From: CBDCYN01 sp965224205
GTDB lineage: Bacteria > Planctomycetota > Phycisphaerae > Phycisphaerales > Phycisphaeraceae
Assembly: GCA_965224205.1 (NCBI GenBank)
Contig: CBDCYN010000032.1
Span: forward strand, 1-64,000
Direction: 5' to 3'
Length of the DNA stretch: 64,000 nt
The notes beneath the pieces were generated by a model. That model saw only the letters and a program-made list of their open reading frames with translations. It searched no databases and had not been told where the DNA came from. Below are positions 55,848 through 64,000 of the stretch, piece after piece. The translations under genes were made by a program, and so were the position numbers. Position 1 is the first letter of the stretch. The number at the start of each line of letters is the position of its first letter.

Positions 55848-57701
55848 TCAATGCCCCCCCTCGTCATCCCCGCCCGGGCCCAGTGCCCGCAATAAATCCC
55901 GCTGCTCGACAATCCCCACGACCGTCCGCGACTGCTCATCAGCCACCACCGGCAGCGACGCCACGTCGCTATCCCGGAACATCGCGAAAGCTTCCTGGAC
56001 CGGGGCGTCGATCACCACCGCCTGCGGGTCGGTGATCGCCAGGTCCGCAGCGGTCACGAGTTGATATAGCATCGGATCGTAAAGGATATCGCTGAGATCT
56101 TTGAAATGGATCACCCCCACCAGCCGGTTCTCGTCGTCGGTCACCGGAAAGTGGTTGTACCGGGAGTGCTCCACGAGCCGCAGAACCTCGTCAAACGTCG
56201 CCGCCGCGGGGATGCACTTCACGTTAGCCCGCATCAGGTGGCGGACCTGCAACTGCTGTTGCGAGTCAGTAGTTTGAGGTTTTTTGAGTAACCCAAACGC
56301 CCGCAGCAACGCCTCGCCGGTGAGCTTGATGACCGACCGGTTCTGCGAAGGGGTCGCCCCTCCGTGACGCAGCAGCGTCACCGCCTTGACCTCCCCGCAA
56401 CGCACGACCAGCCACTTGATCAGCGGCGGGCCCAAGATCTCGAAGATCACCGCCGACCCGAGGATCGTCGTTACAAAGCTGGGCCCGGCCCATTCGTGTT
56501 GCCAGTGCGCTTGCACGAAATCCGCAAGGCTGATCACCACCGCCGCCTGGCAAAGCAACCCCGTCCCCAGCCATCGCCCGGTCGGTCCCCCCACTCCGTC
56601 GGTCGCTCGTATTACTAGCCAGGTCCCCAGCACCTTCCCGACTGCCCGGCACAACACATAAACCACCCCGATCCACCCCAACGCCCAGAGGTCCTCGAAG
56701 TGGAGCTGAAACCCTGCCAACCCAAAGAAACCCACATACAACGGCGGGCCGATCGTTGCCATCAAGGAATCAAGCCGGTCCTGGTCCGACGCGGTGTTGG
56801 CAAAAACCGTCCCCAAAACCATCGCCGCCAGCAGCGAGCTAAACGAAACCCCCCAGTGTTCGAGCATCCAGTGCTGACCCGACGCCAACATCAACAGGAA
56901 AGCCAGCAGGATCAGCACCGTCTCAATCGGCCGCAGCTTCGCGTGCGCCACCGCCAGCACGAACCCCAGCACCCCTCCCAATCCGATGCTGCCCACCACC
57001 ACCAGCACCATCCCGCCCCACGCCTGGGACATCGTCAGGTCGACTTCATCCAACGCCCCCAACCCCGCCAGCAGCAGGAATGTGATATGAAATCCGATCA
57101 GGCACAACGCCACGTTGAACCCGGTCACGCTCAGCATCGTGTCGGTCACCGGCCCCTTGGCCTCGTACTCACGGAGTGTGAACAGCGTCGCCGCCGGCGC
57201 CGTCGACGTCGCCGCCAGAGCCAGCAGCGCCGAGAACGCGATCAGCGTCGGTACCGAGTCCGTGACCGATAGCCACCAGCCCGTGGCCGCGACCCCCACG
57301 AACACCAACCCCCCCGTGACCAGCGCATTGCCCGCGCCCGCCATTACCACCCCGCGCCCCGCCGACCGCACGTGACGGATGTCGAAGATCCCCCCGATCG
57401 AAAACAGGATCAGCCCTAACGCCAACTCCTTGACCGGGGCCAGCAGCGCCTGCGCCTGTGACACGGTCGTGTCGCCCGGTGAGCCTTCGGGTATGCATTG
57501 CGACAAAATCACCCGAGCCAGCGCCCCGGCCAGCAGATACCCCACTACCCTCGGCACCCGAAACAGATGGGAAACATACCCCCCCCCGACCGCGGCCATC
57601 AGCAACAACCCCAGCAGCAGCCCGCTAGCGGTCAGCCCGCCGATCTCGACACCCTGCCCAGCCGCGAGAATAGTCAAGACGGTCATCCTCTGCCCACACA
57701 C
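55848..57701 (-). CDS. CPA2-type cation:proton antiporter with C-terminal CBS pair
   Basis: The 617-residue protein has about 12 membrane segments of the Na+/H+ or K+/H+ exchanger (Kef-like) fold: LFRVPRVVGYLLAGAL, VKELALGLILFSIGG, LIAFSALLALAATSTAPAA and PLYVGFFGLAGFQLHFEDL. A cytoplasmic linker (about 430-480) leads to two CBS domains (about 482-610: VRHLMRANVKCIPAAATFDE, HFPVTDDENRLVGVIHFKDL, SLPVVADEQSRTVVGIVEQR). CBS domains bind adenosine nucleotides and would regulate transport in place of the TrkA-N domain usual in Kef proteins. Start may be at the second Met (MTVLTIL). Confidence 0.9.
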   Translation of the reverse strand: MCGQRMTVLTILAAGQGVEIGGLTASGLLLGLLLMAAVGGGYVSHLFRVPRVVGYLLAGALARVILSQCIPEGSPGDTTVSQAQALLAPVKELALGLILFSIGGIFDIRHVRSAGRGVVMAGAGNALVTGGLVFVGVAATGWWLSVTDSVPTLIAFSALLALAATSTAPAATLFTLREYEAKGPVTDTMLSVTGFNVALCLIGFHITFLLLAGLGALDEVDLTMSQAWGGMVLVVVGSIGLGGVLGFVLAVAHAKLRPIETVLILLAFLLMLASGQHWMLEHWGVSFSSLLAAMVLGTVFANTASDQDRLDSLMATIGPPLYVGFFGLAGFQLHFEDLWALGWIGVVYVLCRAVGKVLGTWLVIRATDGVGGPTGRWLGTGLLCQAAVVISLADFVQAHWQHEWAGPSFVTTILGSAVIFEILGPPLIKWLVVRCGEVKAVTLLRHGGATPSQNRSVIKLTGEALLRAFGLLKKPQTTDSQQQLQVRHLMRANVKCIPAAATFDEVLRLVEHSRYNHFPVTDDENRLVGVIHFKDLSDILYDPMLYQLVTAADLAITDPQAVVIDAPVQEAFAMFRDSDVASLPVVADEQSRTVVGIVEQRDLLRALGPGGDDEGGH

Positions 57702-57910
57702 GCCGTTGATCCCACGCGGTCCGTGCGATTTCAGCCGTCAACCCTCCATGGCGTCAACGGCTATGATACGTCACACCGCTTGCTTTCACCTACACCGTCG
57801 CCTCTGCGGGCGCATGACTCTACCACGCCGGTCGTGGTCTGTGTTAGCGGTGTAGTCCCAGGTGTCGAGGTGTGGGTCATCATGCACATTTGCCCTCCAA
57901 GGCACGCCCT

Positions 57911-58079
57911 ATGGGACAGATACTCCACGGTAGCGTCACGACGATGGTGGCGGGGTGCGTCGGGCGATCCTCCCTCGTCAAGCGAGCTTCGCGGCGTTGA
58001 CCAAGCGGTACGACCTCAATCCCAAGACCGTCATCAAGTCGAAGACACGCGACTATGTGCACGACGCCTTGATGGGGCC
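57911..58079 (+). pseudogene. Remnant of an IS481-like transposase N-terminus
   Basis: The frame starting ATG 57911 reads MGQILHGSVTTM, and a +2-shifted frame from about 57952 reads VRRAILPRQASFAALTKRYD then LNPKTVIK and HDALMGP. Together they match the start of IS481-type transposases (MGQxLHGSATT...RRAIQ.SQASL..L..RYG.NPKTV.KW...VHDA.MGP). The copy is frameshifted and stops at the left end of the IS630-type element, which inserted at TA 58080-58081. No continuation is evident beyond the right end. Confidence 0.65.
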
Positions 58080-58081
58080 TA

Positions 58082-59093
58082 GAGCGCTTGGCGTAATTAA
58101 TCGCCGCTGGCCGATAAGAGAGATTTCTGGCAAGGAGGCCAAGGTCATGGCGTATTCGATGGATCTACGTAAGCGGGTGGTATGGGCCGCCGAGTCGGGT
58201 CAGACGATCACGGGGGTATCACGACAGTTTCGGGTGGCGAGGTCGACGGTTCGCGACTGGTGTGATCGGCACCGCCGGGGCGTGTTGACGCCGGGGGTGC
58301 CGGGGCCCAAGGGGTCGGTCAAGCTTACGGCGGCCGATGAGCAACGGATGCGTGAGGCGGTGGCGGCCAAGCCGGGGATCACGGCCAAGCAGTTGAGGGC
58401 GATGCTGAACCTGGGCGTCGTGGAATCGACGGTGTGCCGGGCGTTGAAGCGGCTGGGGCTGTCGCTCAAAAGAAGTCGCTGATCGCCGCCGAGCAAGATC
58501 GCCCCGACGTGGCCCAACGCCGCCACAACTTCACGATCGCCCGGCGGTTCGTGGACCCGGCCCATCTGGTTTTCCTCGACGAATCTGGGGCCAAGACGGA
58601 TATGACCCGGCTGTATGGCTGGTCGCCGATCGGGCAGCGTTGCGTGGACCGCACCCCGCACGGCCGCTGGAAGACGCTCACGATGCTCAGCGCGATCCGG
58701 CTCGACGGGGTGATCCAAGGTGCGACGGTCGTGGTCGATGGCCCGATGAACTCGGCGACGTTCCTGGCCTACACCCAGCAGTTCTTGGCCCCGTCGTTGC
58801 GCCCGGGTGACGTGGTCGTGATGGACAATCTCTCGAGTCACCAAGCCGCCGCGGTGCGCGAAGCGATCGAGGCCGTCGACGCCGACCTGGGGTACCTGCC
58901 CCCGTACAGCCCGGACCTGAACCCGATCGAGAAGCTGTGGAGCAAGGTCAAGGCGTGGCTACGCCGCGTCGCCGCCAAGACCTTCGGCACGCTCCAAGAC
59001 GCCATCGCCGATGCCCTGACAGACGTCACGCCCACCGAGTGCCAAAACTACTTCACCTCTTGCGGATATGGCGATTATTGACGCAAAACGCTC
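58082..59093 (+). mobile_element. IS630-family insertion sequence, complete with ends and TA duplication
   Basis: A 1012-base element flanked by TA at 58080-58081 and 59094-59095. Inverted ends: left GAGCGCTTGGCGTAATTAAT, right read inward GAGCGTTTTGCGTCAATAAT; 20 of the first 24 bases match. TA target duplication and a single DDE transposase in two overlapping frames are typical of IS630 (Tc1/mariner superfamily). It interrupts an IS481-like remnant, so this spot has received two mobile elements. Confidence 0.88.
58147..59081 (+). CDS. IS630 transposase, two frames joined by -1 shift
   Basis: Frame 1 (to TGA 58480-58482) is the helix-turn-helix part: MAYSMDLRKRVVWAAESGQT, GVSRQFRVARSTVRDW, RLGLSLK. 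Frame 2 carries the catalytic domain from about KKSLIAAEQDRPDVAQRR: FLDESG (first Asp), VVMDNLSSHQ (second Asp) and LNPIEKLWSKVK (Glu), a complete DDE set. The frames join at CTCAAAAGAAG (58465-58475): a -1 slip on AAAA gives SLKKKSLIAAEQ, the usual IS630 sequence. This may be programmed frameshifting, known in the family, or a lost A. The stop codon lies within the right inverted repeat. Confidence 0.85.
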
Positions 59094-59158
59094 TAAAACC
59101 CCCCATAGGCCGCCCGTCGTTTAGTTTGGTTGAGACGTGTTCGCTACACCGAGGATGG

Positions 59159-59467
59159 TTAGCGATAGATCACCAGCCCGATCACGGCACTAGATAAGAT
59201 GGCCGTGGCGCCCAGGCAAATCCCGGCGTAGCAAAACCGTCGCCCCGTCAATCCTGGTTTGGTGTTCAGGTCGCGTAGGCCCGCGATCCCTGTCGCGACC
59301 GCGGCGGATCCCAACACCAAGCCCAGCACAACGGTGAACGCATCGAGCAACCCGACGCTGCCCAGCAAGACGCTAACCAGGGCGTAAGGGCTTCTCTCAC
59401 TGGCCCAGGTTTTGAACCGCTCGATACGTTGGATCTCTGCTGGGCTTTGTTTTCCCAAGAAGGCCAT
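59159..59467 (-). CDS. Small DUF4190-like membrane protein
   Basis: The 102-residue protein has a cytoplasmic N-terminal helix (KQSPAEIQRIERFKTWASER) and two to three hydrophobic segments: SPYALVSVLLGSVGLL, FTVVLGLVLGSAAVATGIAG and ICLGATAILSSAVIGLVIY. The layout (two helices separated by LRDLNTKPGLTGRR) resembles DUF4190-type proteins of unknown function. Start chosen at MAFLGK; four more codons upstream are open. It lies 65 bases beyond the IS630 element and 52 bases after the end of the next gene on the same strand. Confidence 0.6.
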   Translation of the reverse strand: MAFLGKQSPAEIQRIERFKTWASERSPYALVSVLLGSVGLLDAFTVVLGLVLGSAAVATGIAGLRDLNTKPGLTGRRFCYAGICLGATAILSSAVIGLVIYR

Positions 59468-59519
59468 AACGGATACCAATGTGGGACACGAGCAACCCGG
59501 AGAATCTCCGTACCAAGGG

Positions 59520-60269
59520 CTACGCGTTGCTAGAGGTGATCTGCCGCGCGATCGGGGCCAACAGGTTCGGGACCAAGTAGTCGGCAGCCATCGACTCGCC
59601 CCGCTGGGCCAGCTGCCCGAAGATGTCGGTGAGGTCTTCGATCTTGTCCACAGGCCCGTATTTGCGCAGGGTCAGGTAGATGCTTAGGGGTTCGCCGCGG
59701 TACCGCCTGCTGTGGCCGCGGCGGCTCTTGGTGCGGGTTTTGACCTCAAAATAAGCCTGGAGATCGCCGCTGTCGCTAAGAGAAAGCCCGAACATCGGCT
59801 GCACGTCCATGATGTTGGCACCGGGCACCTTCAAGAGCTGGGCCAGGGGCGAATCCACGTAGAGTGCCTGGTACACCACGTCATCCTGATCACTGGAGCA
59901 CTCGAGGTCGAACCCAAACAGCAGCTCGACGAAGTCGACGTCCAGCGGGCTGATCGTGAGGTGATACGGGGCTACCTCGAGCATTAGCTGGTGCGTCTTC
60001 ATCGCCGCTTCCATCGACGGAGGGTTGACGTGACCCATGCGCAGGCTGGTTTGCCGCAGGGCCAGCCAGCGGTACTCGCTGTCTCGGCGTGAAGATTCCA
60101 ACGCTAGCTCGCCGTCGTAACGGCGCATGCGGTCCATCGAGGGGATTGATTTACGGATACGGTCGAACAGGTGCAGGATCGTCTCGCGATCGCTGGGCAG
60201 GTCCATCTTCAGCGATAGCTTCATGTTGACGTAAAAATCCGTGCACAGTGCGCCAAAGCTGGTTGCCAT
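59520..60269 (-). CDS. Conserved-looking hypothetical protein
   Basis: The 249-residue protein is soluble, with no signal or membrane segment. It alternates helices and strands (MKLSLKMDLPSDRETILHLF, LMLEVAPYHLTISPLDVDFV, LFGFDLECSSDQDDVVYQAL), and a positively charged central stretch RTKSRRGHSRRYRG near 180-195. I do not recognise the family. The ribosome site AAGGA lies about 8 bases before the ATG and supports the gene. It precedes the small DUF4190-like gene on the same strand. No functional inference is justified beyond a cytosolic protein. Confidence 0.7.
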   Translation of the reverse strand: MATSFGALCTDFYVNMKLSLKMDLPSDRETILHLFDRIRKSIPSMDRMRRYDGELALESSRRDSEYRWLALRQTSLRMGHVNPPSMEAAMKTHQLMLEVAPYHLTISPLDVDFVELLFGFDLECSSDQDDVVYQALYVDSPLAQLLKVPGANIMDVQPMFGLSLSDSGDLQAYFEVKTRTKSRRGHSRRYRGEPLSIYLTLRKYGPVDKIEDLTDIFGQLAQRGESMAADYLVPNLLAPIARQITSSNA

Positions 60270-60517
60270 CGATCCTTCCTTATGTGAAAAGCCACTCGGA
60301 ACGAGCGACGATGCATGTGCTTGATTATAGCGTCATGAATCAGAAACGGCGATCGATTGGTCGGCTGGTTTTGCCTTTCTTGAGCCTTCATCGGCAAACT
60401 GATGTGTTGACCCTATCGCTCACCGATCCGTTGAATCCGATACGAAAGTATACGCATCAAACGCCGGCTTGGTTTTGGTGATGCCTTAGAAATACTCGGC
60501 CCGTGGCTTACTTGCTC

Positions 60518-61765
60518 TCACCCGTGCTCGGGGCCTCGCGTCGATCCGGTCCGCAGACGGGTCACTTCGTCGAGATCTTTATCGCCACGCCCCGAAAGGT
60601 TCACGACCACGACTTGATCTTGGGACAATCCCGCCGCCAGCTTCACCGCATACGCGATCGCGTGGCTAGATTCGAGGGCCGGGATAATCCCTTCATGTCG
60701 GGTGAGACGTTCGAAAGCGTCAAGTGCTTCACGGTCCGTCACCGAGGTGTACTTGACCCGCCCGGTATCGTGCCAGTAGGCGTGTTGGGGGCCCACGCCG
60801 GGGTAATCGAGCCCGGCCGAAATCGAGTGTACCGGGCAGGTCTGCCCGTCATCATCTTGGAGCACGTAGCTGAGCGACCCGTGCAGGACCCCGGGTTGAC
60901 CCATGGAGATCGACGCGGCGTGCTGGCCGATCTCTGCACCGCGCCCACCGGCTTCGACCCCGGTGAGCCGGACCTGGTCATCGGCGATAAAAGGCGCAAA
61001 GATCCCCACCGCGTTCGACCCGCCCCCGACACAGGCAATGATATGGTCCGGTAACCGCCCGATCTGCTCGGTGCATTGGCGGCGGCATTCGGTGCCGATC
61101 ACCGATTGAAAATCGCACACCATCGCGGGGAAGGGGTGGGGCCCGACCACCGAGCCGATCACGTAATGGGTACGCTCGCTAGAGGCCATCCAATCGCGCA
61201 GGGCCTCGTTGGTGGCGTCCTTAAGTGTCCGGGAACCGGATTCGACCGGCACGACGCGCGCGCCCAGCAGTTCCATCCGCGTGACGTTGGGCTTCTGGCG
61301 GCGCATGTCTTCGGTGCCCATAAAGACATCACAATCCAGGCCGAACACCGCCGCCGCCGTCGCGGTGGCGACCCCGTGCTGCCCGGCGCCGGTCTCGGCG
61401 ATCACCCGTCTCTTACCCATCCTGGCCGTCAGCAAAGCTTGGCCAAGCGAGTTGTTAATTTTGTGGGCGCCGGTGTGAAGCAGGTCTTCTCTTTTCAGAA
61501 ATATTCTTGCACCCCCCGCCGATCGGGTTAACCGCTGGGCAAAATAAAGCGGGGTGGGTCGGCCCGCGTATTGACCAAGCCAGTCGTCGAGCTCGCGGGC
61601 AAAGGCTGGGTCCTGACGGGCCTGATCATACTCCCGAGTCAGCTCAGATACCGCGGACATCAGAGTTTCCGGGATATATGTCCCCCCGTACGGCCCGTAA
61701 TGACCTGGCGACAACCGGTCGCTGGGGGCTGAGGATCCGACGGCATGATTCTTGGATGCCTTCAT
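60518..61765 (-). CDS. trpB: Tryptophan synthase beta subunit
   Basis: TrpB condenses indole and serine to tryptophan with pyridoxal phosphate. From the chosen start (MKASKNHA) the protein has 415 residues. Family signatures: GPYGGTYIPETLM, GRPTPLYFAQRL, the PLP lysine motif REDLLHTGAHKINNSLGQAL, ETGAGQHGVATATAAA, CVGGGSNAVGIF, EGIIPALESSHAI and LSGRGDKD. TrpA is not adjacent; the gene stands alone, as often in planctomycetes. Eighteen extra codons upstream are open, but the family begins near GHYGPYGG. Gaps on both sides exceed 240 bases. Confidence 0.96.
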   Translation of the reverse strand: MKASKNHAVGSSAPSDRLSPGHYGPYGGTYIPETLMSAVSELTREYDQARQDPAFARELDDWLGQYAGRPTPLYFAQRLTRSAGGARIFLKREDLLHTGAHKINNSLGQALLTARMGKRRVIAETGAGQHGVATATAAAVFGLDCDVFMGTEDMRRQKPNVTRMELLGARVVPVESGSRTLKDATNEALRDWMASSERTHYVIGSVVGPHPFPAMVCDFQSVIGTECRRQCTEQIGRLPDHIIACVGGGSNAVGIFAPFIADDQVRLTGVEAGGRGAEIGQHAASISMGQPGVLHGSLSYVLQDDDGQTCPVHSISAGLDYPGVGPQHAYWHDTGRVKYTSVTDREALDAFERLTRHEGIIPALESSHAIAYAVKLAAGLSQDQVVVVNLSGRGDKDLDEVTRLRTGSTRGPEHG

Positions 61766-62354
61766 GATTTCTCGCTGTATCGACGGGGTTATTTCACCAG
61801 ATCGGAAAACGTACGTCATTATTGGACAATTTTTCCTCTACCTACCGTGGCACCGGATGGCAGACCCATCATGGTCCATACGATCCGGACGTCAAGCGCA
61901 AAAGGCCCGGAAGACGCATTGAACGTGGATTGCCCTTAAGTCGTTGTTAATAAAACGACGATTCAATCGGTGGCGCCCTCGTGGCGCGGGAAGGGGTCAG
62001 TCCACCTTGTGAGAGTGGGCGAGCTGACCCTGGGTTGATGAGACCGATTCTGCCTGGGGATCCATGCCCCCTTACGGCGACGAGAATCAACGTGACCCCG
62101 CAGATCGCTCCGTCATGAGCGGGCCATCATGTTAAGCGACTTCGATCGTCAATTCGTTATCACGAGCTCGAACATAGAAGCAGATGAGTCAAAGCAAAAG
62201 CAGTAGACCATTCAACGGGGTCGTCATGACAAACCATCGGTAGGTTGGATATTCCCAGCGGAGATCCGAGGGGATCGATGAACTTAGCCGCTGATCGTTT
62301 AGAACCCAGAAATGTGGTTGGGGCTAAAACGACCACACTCAATGAGGCAGTACG
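61766..62354. other. Divergent intergenic region
   Basis: This 589-base gap separates trpB from the FeeM-like gene. It must hold the trpB promoter on the - strand; no trp leader peptide or T-box-like structure is recognisable. Short open frames show no family features. Confidence 0.35.
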
Positions 62355-63149
62355 ATGTCGATGCCACAGCCCGATAAATCGACACCAAGACGCCGCGACG
62401 CCGCCGTGGCGACATCGCAGGGGTCGACCGGCCTGACTTATTGGGTGGCGGAGGATCTAGGCGGCGTCCTGGCCGCGTGGCAGATGGTCTATCAAGCCTA
62501 CCGCCGCAAGGAGCTGATCGAACAGAACCCCTACCGTTTGCATACCGCCTACGAAGCGGTCGGGGACCGCACAGCCGTCATCGTCGGCGGTCTCGGCCCC
62601 GTCGTGGTCTCGACGCTCACAGCCCTGGCCGACGGGCCCGACGGCCTGCCGCTCGACCGGGTGTACCGCCGAGAGCTCGACGAGCTCCGCGCCCAGGACC
62701 GCACGCTGATCGAGGTCGGCCTGTTCGCCGACCGCCGCCGCCACCTGGCCCGGACGGCCGAGGCCTTGTTTCAGCTGATGCGGTACGCGTTCTACTATGG
62801 GGTCGAGCAAGGCATGACCGACTTCGTGATCGGGGTCCACCCGCGGCACGCCCGGTTCTACGTGCGGGCATTCGGGTTCGACTATCTAGGGCAGGAAACC
62901 ACCTACTCCGCGGTGAACGACCACCCCGTGGTGCTGTTACGAAGGAACATCCAGGCCAGCCTACAAGCCGACCCCCTGGATCCAGCCCTGGCTTATTTTG
63001 TCGAGCACCCGGTAGATCCGACGACGTATTCGCGGCGTTTCCTTTTCAAAGTCGAAGAGGTAGCCGGCACCAAGCTCGAGGAATTTTTGGCCTCAAAGCG
63101 ATCGCCCCCGACCAGCCCCTTCGGCGAGGTCAGCGACCGCAGCCCCTAA
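62355..63149 (+). CDS. FeeM-like N-acyl amino acid synthase (GNAT fold)
   Basis: The 264-residue protein matches the FeeM group of acyltransferases, which transfer a fatty acyl chain from acyl carrier protein to an amino acid or amine. Recognised parts are QMVYQAYRRKELIEQNPY, VVSTLTALADGPDGLPLD, YRRELDELRAQDR, IEVGLFADRRRH, MRYAFYYGVEQGMTDFVIGV and HPRHARFYVRAFGFDYLG. The ribosome site GAGG is about 10 bases before the ATG. Similar proteins accompany PEP-CTERM/exosortase systems in other bacteria; three PEP-CTERM-type proteins occur in this window but none is adjacent. Substrate unknown. Confidence 0.75.
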   Translation: MSMPQPDKSTPRRRDAAVATSQGSTGLTYWVAEDLGGVLAAWQMVYQAYRRKELIEQNPYRLHTAYEAVGDRTAVIVGGLGPVVVSTLTALADGPDGLPLDRVYRRELDELRAQDRTLIEVGLFADRRRHLARTAEALFQLMRYAFYYGVEQGMTDFVIGVHPRHARFYVRAFGFDYLGQETTYSAVNDHPVVLLRRNIQASLQADPLDPALAYFVEHPVDPTTYSRRFLFKVEEVAGTKLEEFLASKRSPPTSPFGEVSDRSP

Positions 63150-63469
63150 CGGTTGGCTTACACAAATAATTCAGGGATCGGATCAAGATCTCTAACGAGA
63201 GACAAAATTTCGCGCAGCGTCTATCGTATAACAGTTTAGGCACCCTCCTAGGGCCAGCTTGTCTATGTTTTGACGGTTGTGGAATGGGATCGGATGAATT
63301 AACGGACCCTTAATTTCAAGACACGAGACGGGATGACACCAACGCGTGGCCCAAGGCCAGCTTTCAGATCAAGCCATACGTGCCTGGCTCTCAAGAGCCT
63401 CTGCGGTGTACCCTGTGTCGGGCACGAGCCACGGCTTAATCGACCATCGTTGCACAGGAACGACCTACC
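63150..63469. other. Intergenic region before the SppA-like gene
   Basis: This 320-base gap contains an AT-rich stretch (about 63155-63235) with a TATAAC-like hexamer near 63225, a weak promoter candidate for the following gene. Nothing else is recognisable. Confidence 0.3.
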
Positions 63470-64000
63470 ATGAATCATGTTATCGATAAGAAACAAGGCT
63501 TCCATTGCTTGGTTTTTGCGATCTTGCTTCTGACCCCTTCGGTTTCCGTGGCGGCGAGCCCAACCGAGAACGCTCAACGTTTGCCCACCCCGTGGGTCTT
63601 GGCGATGGCGAACGATACCGACACGGACGCCGATGCCAACGAAACCGAGGCGGACGATCAATCGGCTCGGGATGAAACCGAGGTCTCAAGCGACCCCACC
63701 GAAGACGACGCCGAAGAACCTGAAAGCGAACCCCGCCGCGTGGGCTGGATGGAGCTGTCCGGGGCGCTGCGTGATGGGCCGCCCCCTTACGCTTGGGTCG
63801 ATCCAGAAGACCTGGGCACGTCGCAGCGGCGGGTGATCCGTCAGCTGCACCGCGTGGCCGAAAACGACGACTACGCCGGAGTGGTCATCCATCTCGAGAA
63901 CCCGTCTCTGAGCCTATCCCAGATCTATGAGATCACGAACGCGCTCGAGAAGGTCCAAGCCGCAGGGCGAAAGGTGCTGGTGTTCTCCGATCATTACGAC
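63470..64000 (+). CDS. Signal peptide peptidase A (S49)-like protein, N-terminal part, runs off window
   Basis: The frame from ATG 63470 is open to the last base, 177 codons, so the 3' part is missing. A signal peptide or anchor (FHCLVFAILLLTPSVSVAA) is followed by an acidic low-complexity linker (DTDTDADANETEADDQSARD) to about residue 85. Then comes GWMELSGALRDGPPPYAWV and YAGVVIHLENPSLSLSQIYE, ending with AAGRKVLVFSDHYD. The last part resembles the N-terminal repeat of SppA-type proteases, which cleave remnant signal peptides in the membrane. The catalytic Ser/Lys region would lie beyond the window, so the call rests on partial similarity. Confidence 0.6.
   Translation, partial: MNHVIDKKQGFHCLVFAILLLTPSVSVAASPTENAQRLPTPWVLAMANDTDTDADANETEADDQSARDETEVSSDPTEDDAEEPESEPRRVGWMELSGALRDGPPPYAWVDPEDLGTSQRRVIRQLHRVAENDDYAGVVIHLENPSLSLSQIYEITNALEKVQAAGRKVLVFSDHYD

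Overview
The window looks like a chromosome segment of a GC-rich planctomycete, most likely class Phycisphaerae. This rests on gene content: three secreted proteins with PEP-CTERM-type C-terminal signals, an anti-sigma-like protein ending in a planctomycete-style pseudopilin (H-x9-DG) domain, an archaeal-type phosphoglycerate mutase, scattered single-gene operons, orphan nuoB genes, and flagellar genes (fliD, fliS) lying far apart. Assignment is by recognition of protein families; no search was run.

Layout. 1-513: 3' end of a type II secretion-type secretin. 0.6-7.9 kb: a small TA-flanked inverted-repeat element, an orphan nuoB, a PEP-CTERM protein, asnB, queC and apgM. 8.5-16.9 kb: a + strand run with a GH10-like pseudoenzyme, a ComEA-like protein, family-4 uracil-DNA glycosylase, a small unknown protein, an unusually long fliD and zwf. 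16.9-22.9 kb: a - strand run with a glycosyltransferase, endonuclease IV, hisA, a triply frameshifted nadB, a lipoprotein-like LEA-type protein and a frameshifted PfkB kinase. 23.1-25.5 kb: ruvA and the Memo-AMMECR1 pair. 25.6-36.5 kb, mostly - strand: a second TA-flanked element, an Hsp70, a QueD-like gene, smpB, mnmE, yidC, two CNNM/CorC-like membrane proteins and a UGT-like glycosyltransferase. 36.5-44.8 kb: lamin-tail PEP-CTERM protein, thrC, a DUF1015 protein, an ECF sigma/anti-sigma pair, another PEP-CTERM-like protein, a nuclease and a CDGSH protein. 45-50.8 kb: a large hybrid histidine kinase and two glycosyltransferases. 51.3-57.7 kb: a second orphan nuoB, SGNH hydrolase, a membrane protein, a LolA-like protein, fliS and a CBS-containing cation antiporter. 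57.9-59.1 kb: a complete IS630-type insertion sequence sitting in an IS481-like remnant. 59.2-64 kb: two unknown proteins, trpB, a FeeM-like acyltransferase, and the start of an SppA-like protease that runs off the window.

Themes. Housekeeping metabolism (His, Trp, Thr, Asn, NAD, queuosine precursor, pentose phosphate) is mixed with cell-surface functions (secretin, PEP-CTERM proteins, four glycosyltransferases, LolA-like factor). No exosortase is visible. Several genes are interrupted by one-base changes inside homopolymer runs (nuoB, nadB three times, pfkB, yidC/mnmE, perhaps the transposase). The apparent YidC-MnmE fusion is explained by one extra C. This is either recent decay or, more likely, residual assembly indels, and should be resolved before drawing biological conclusions.

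The most interesting non-gene signal is a family of short elements sharing a CTCACGGTCGCGG core. Two copies are MITE-like with TA duplications, one is solitary, and one is read through as coding sequence in mnmE. One MITE-like copy supplies the stop codon of the Hsp70 gene.
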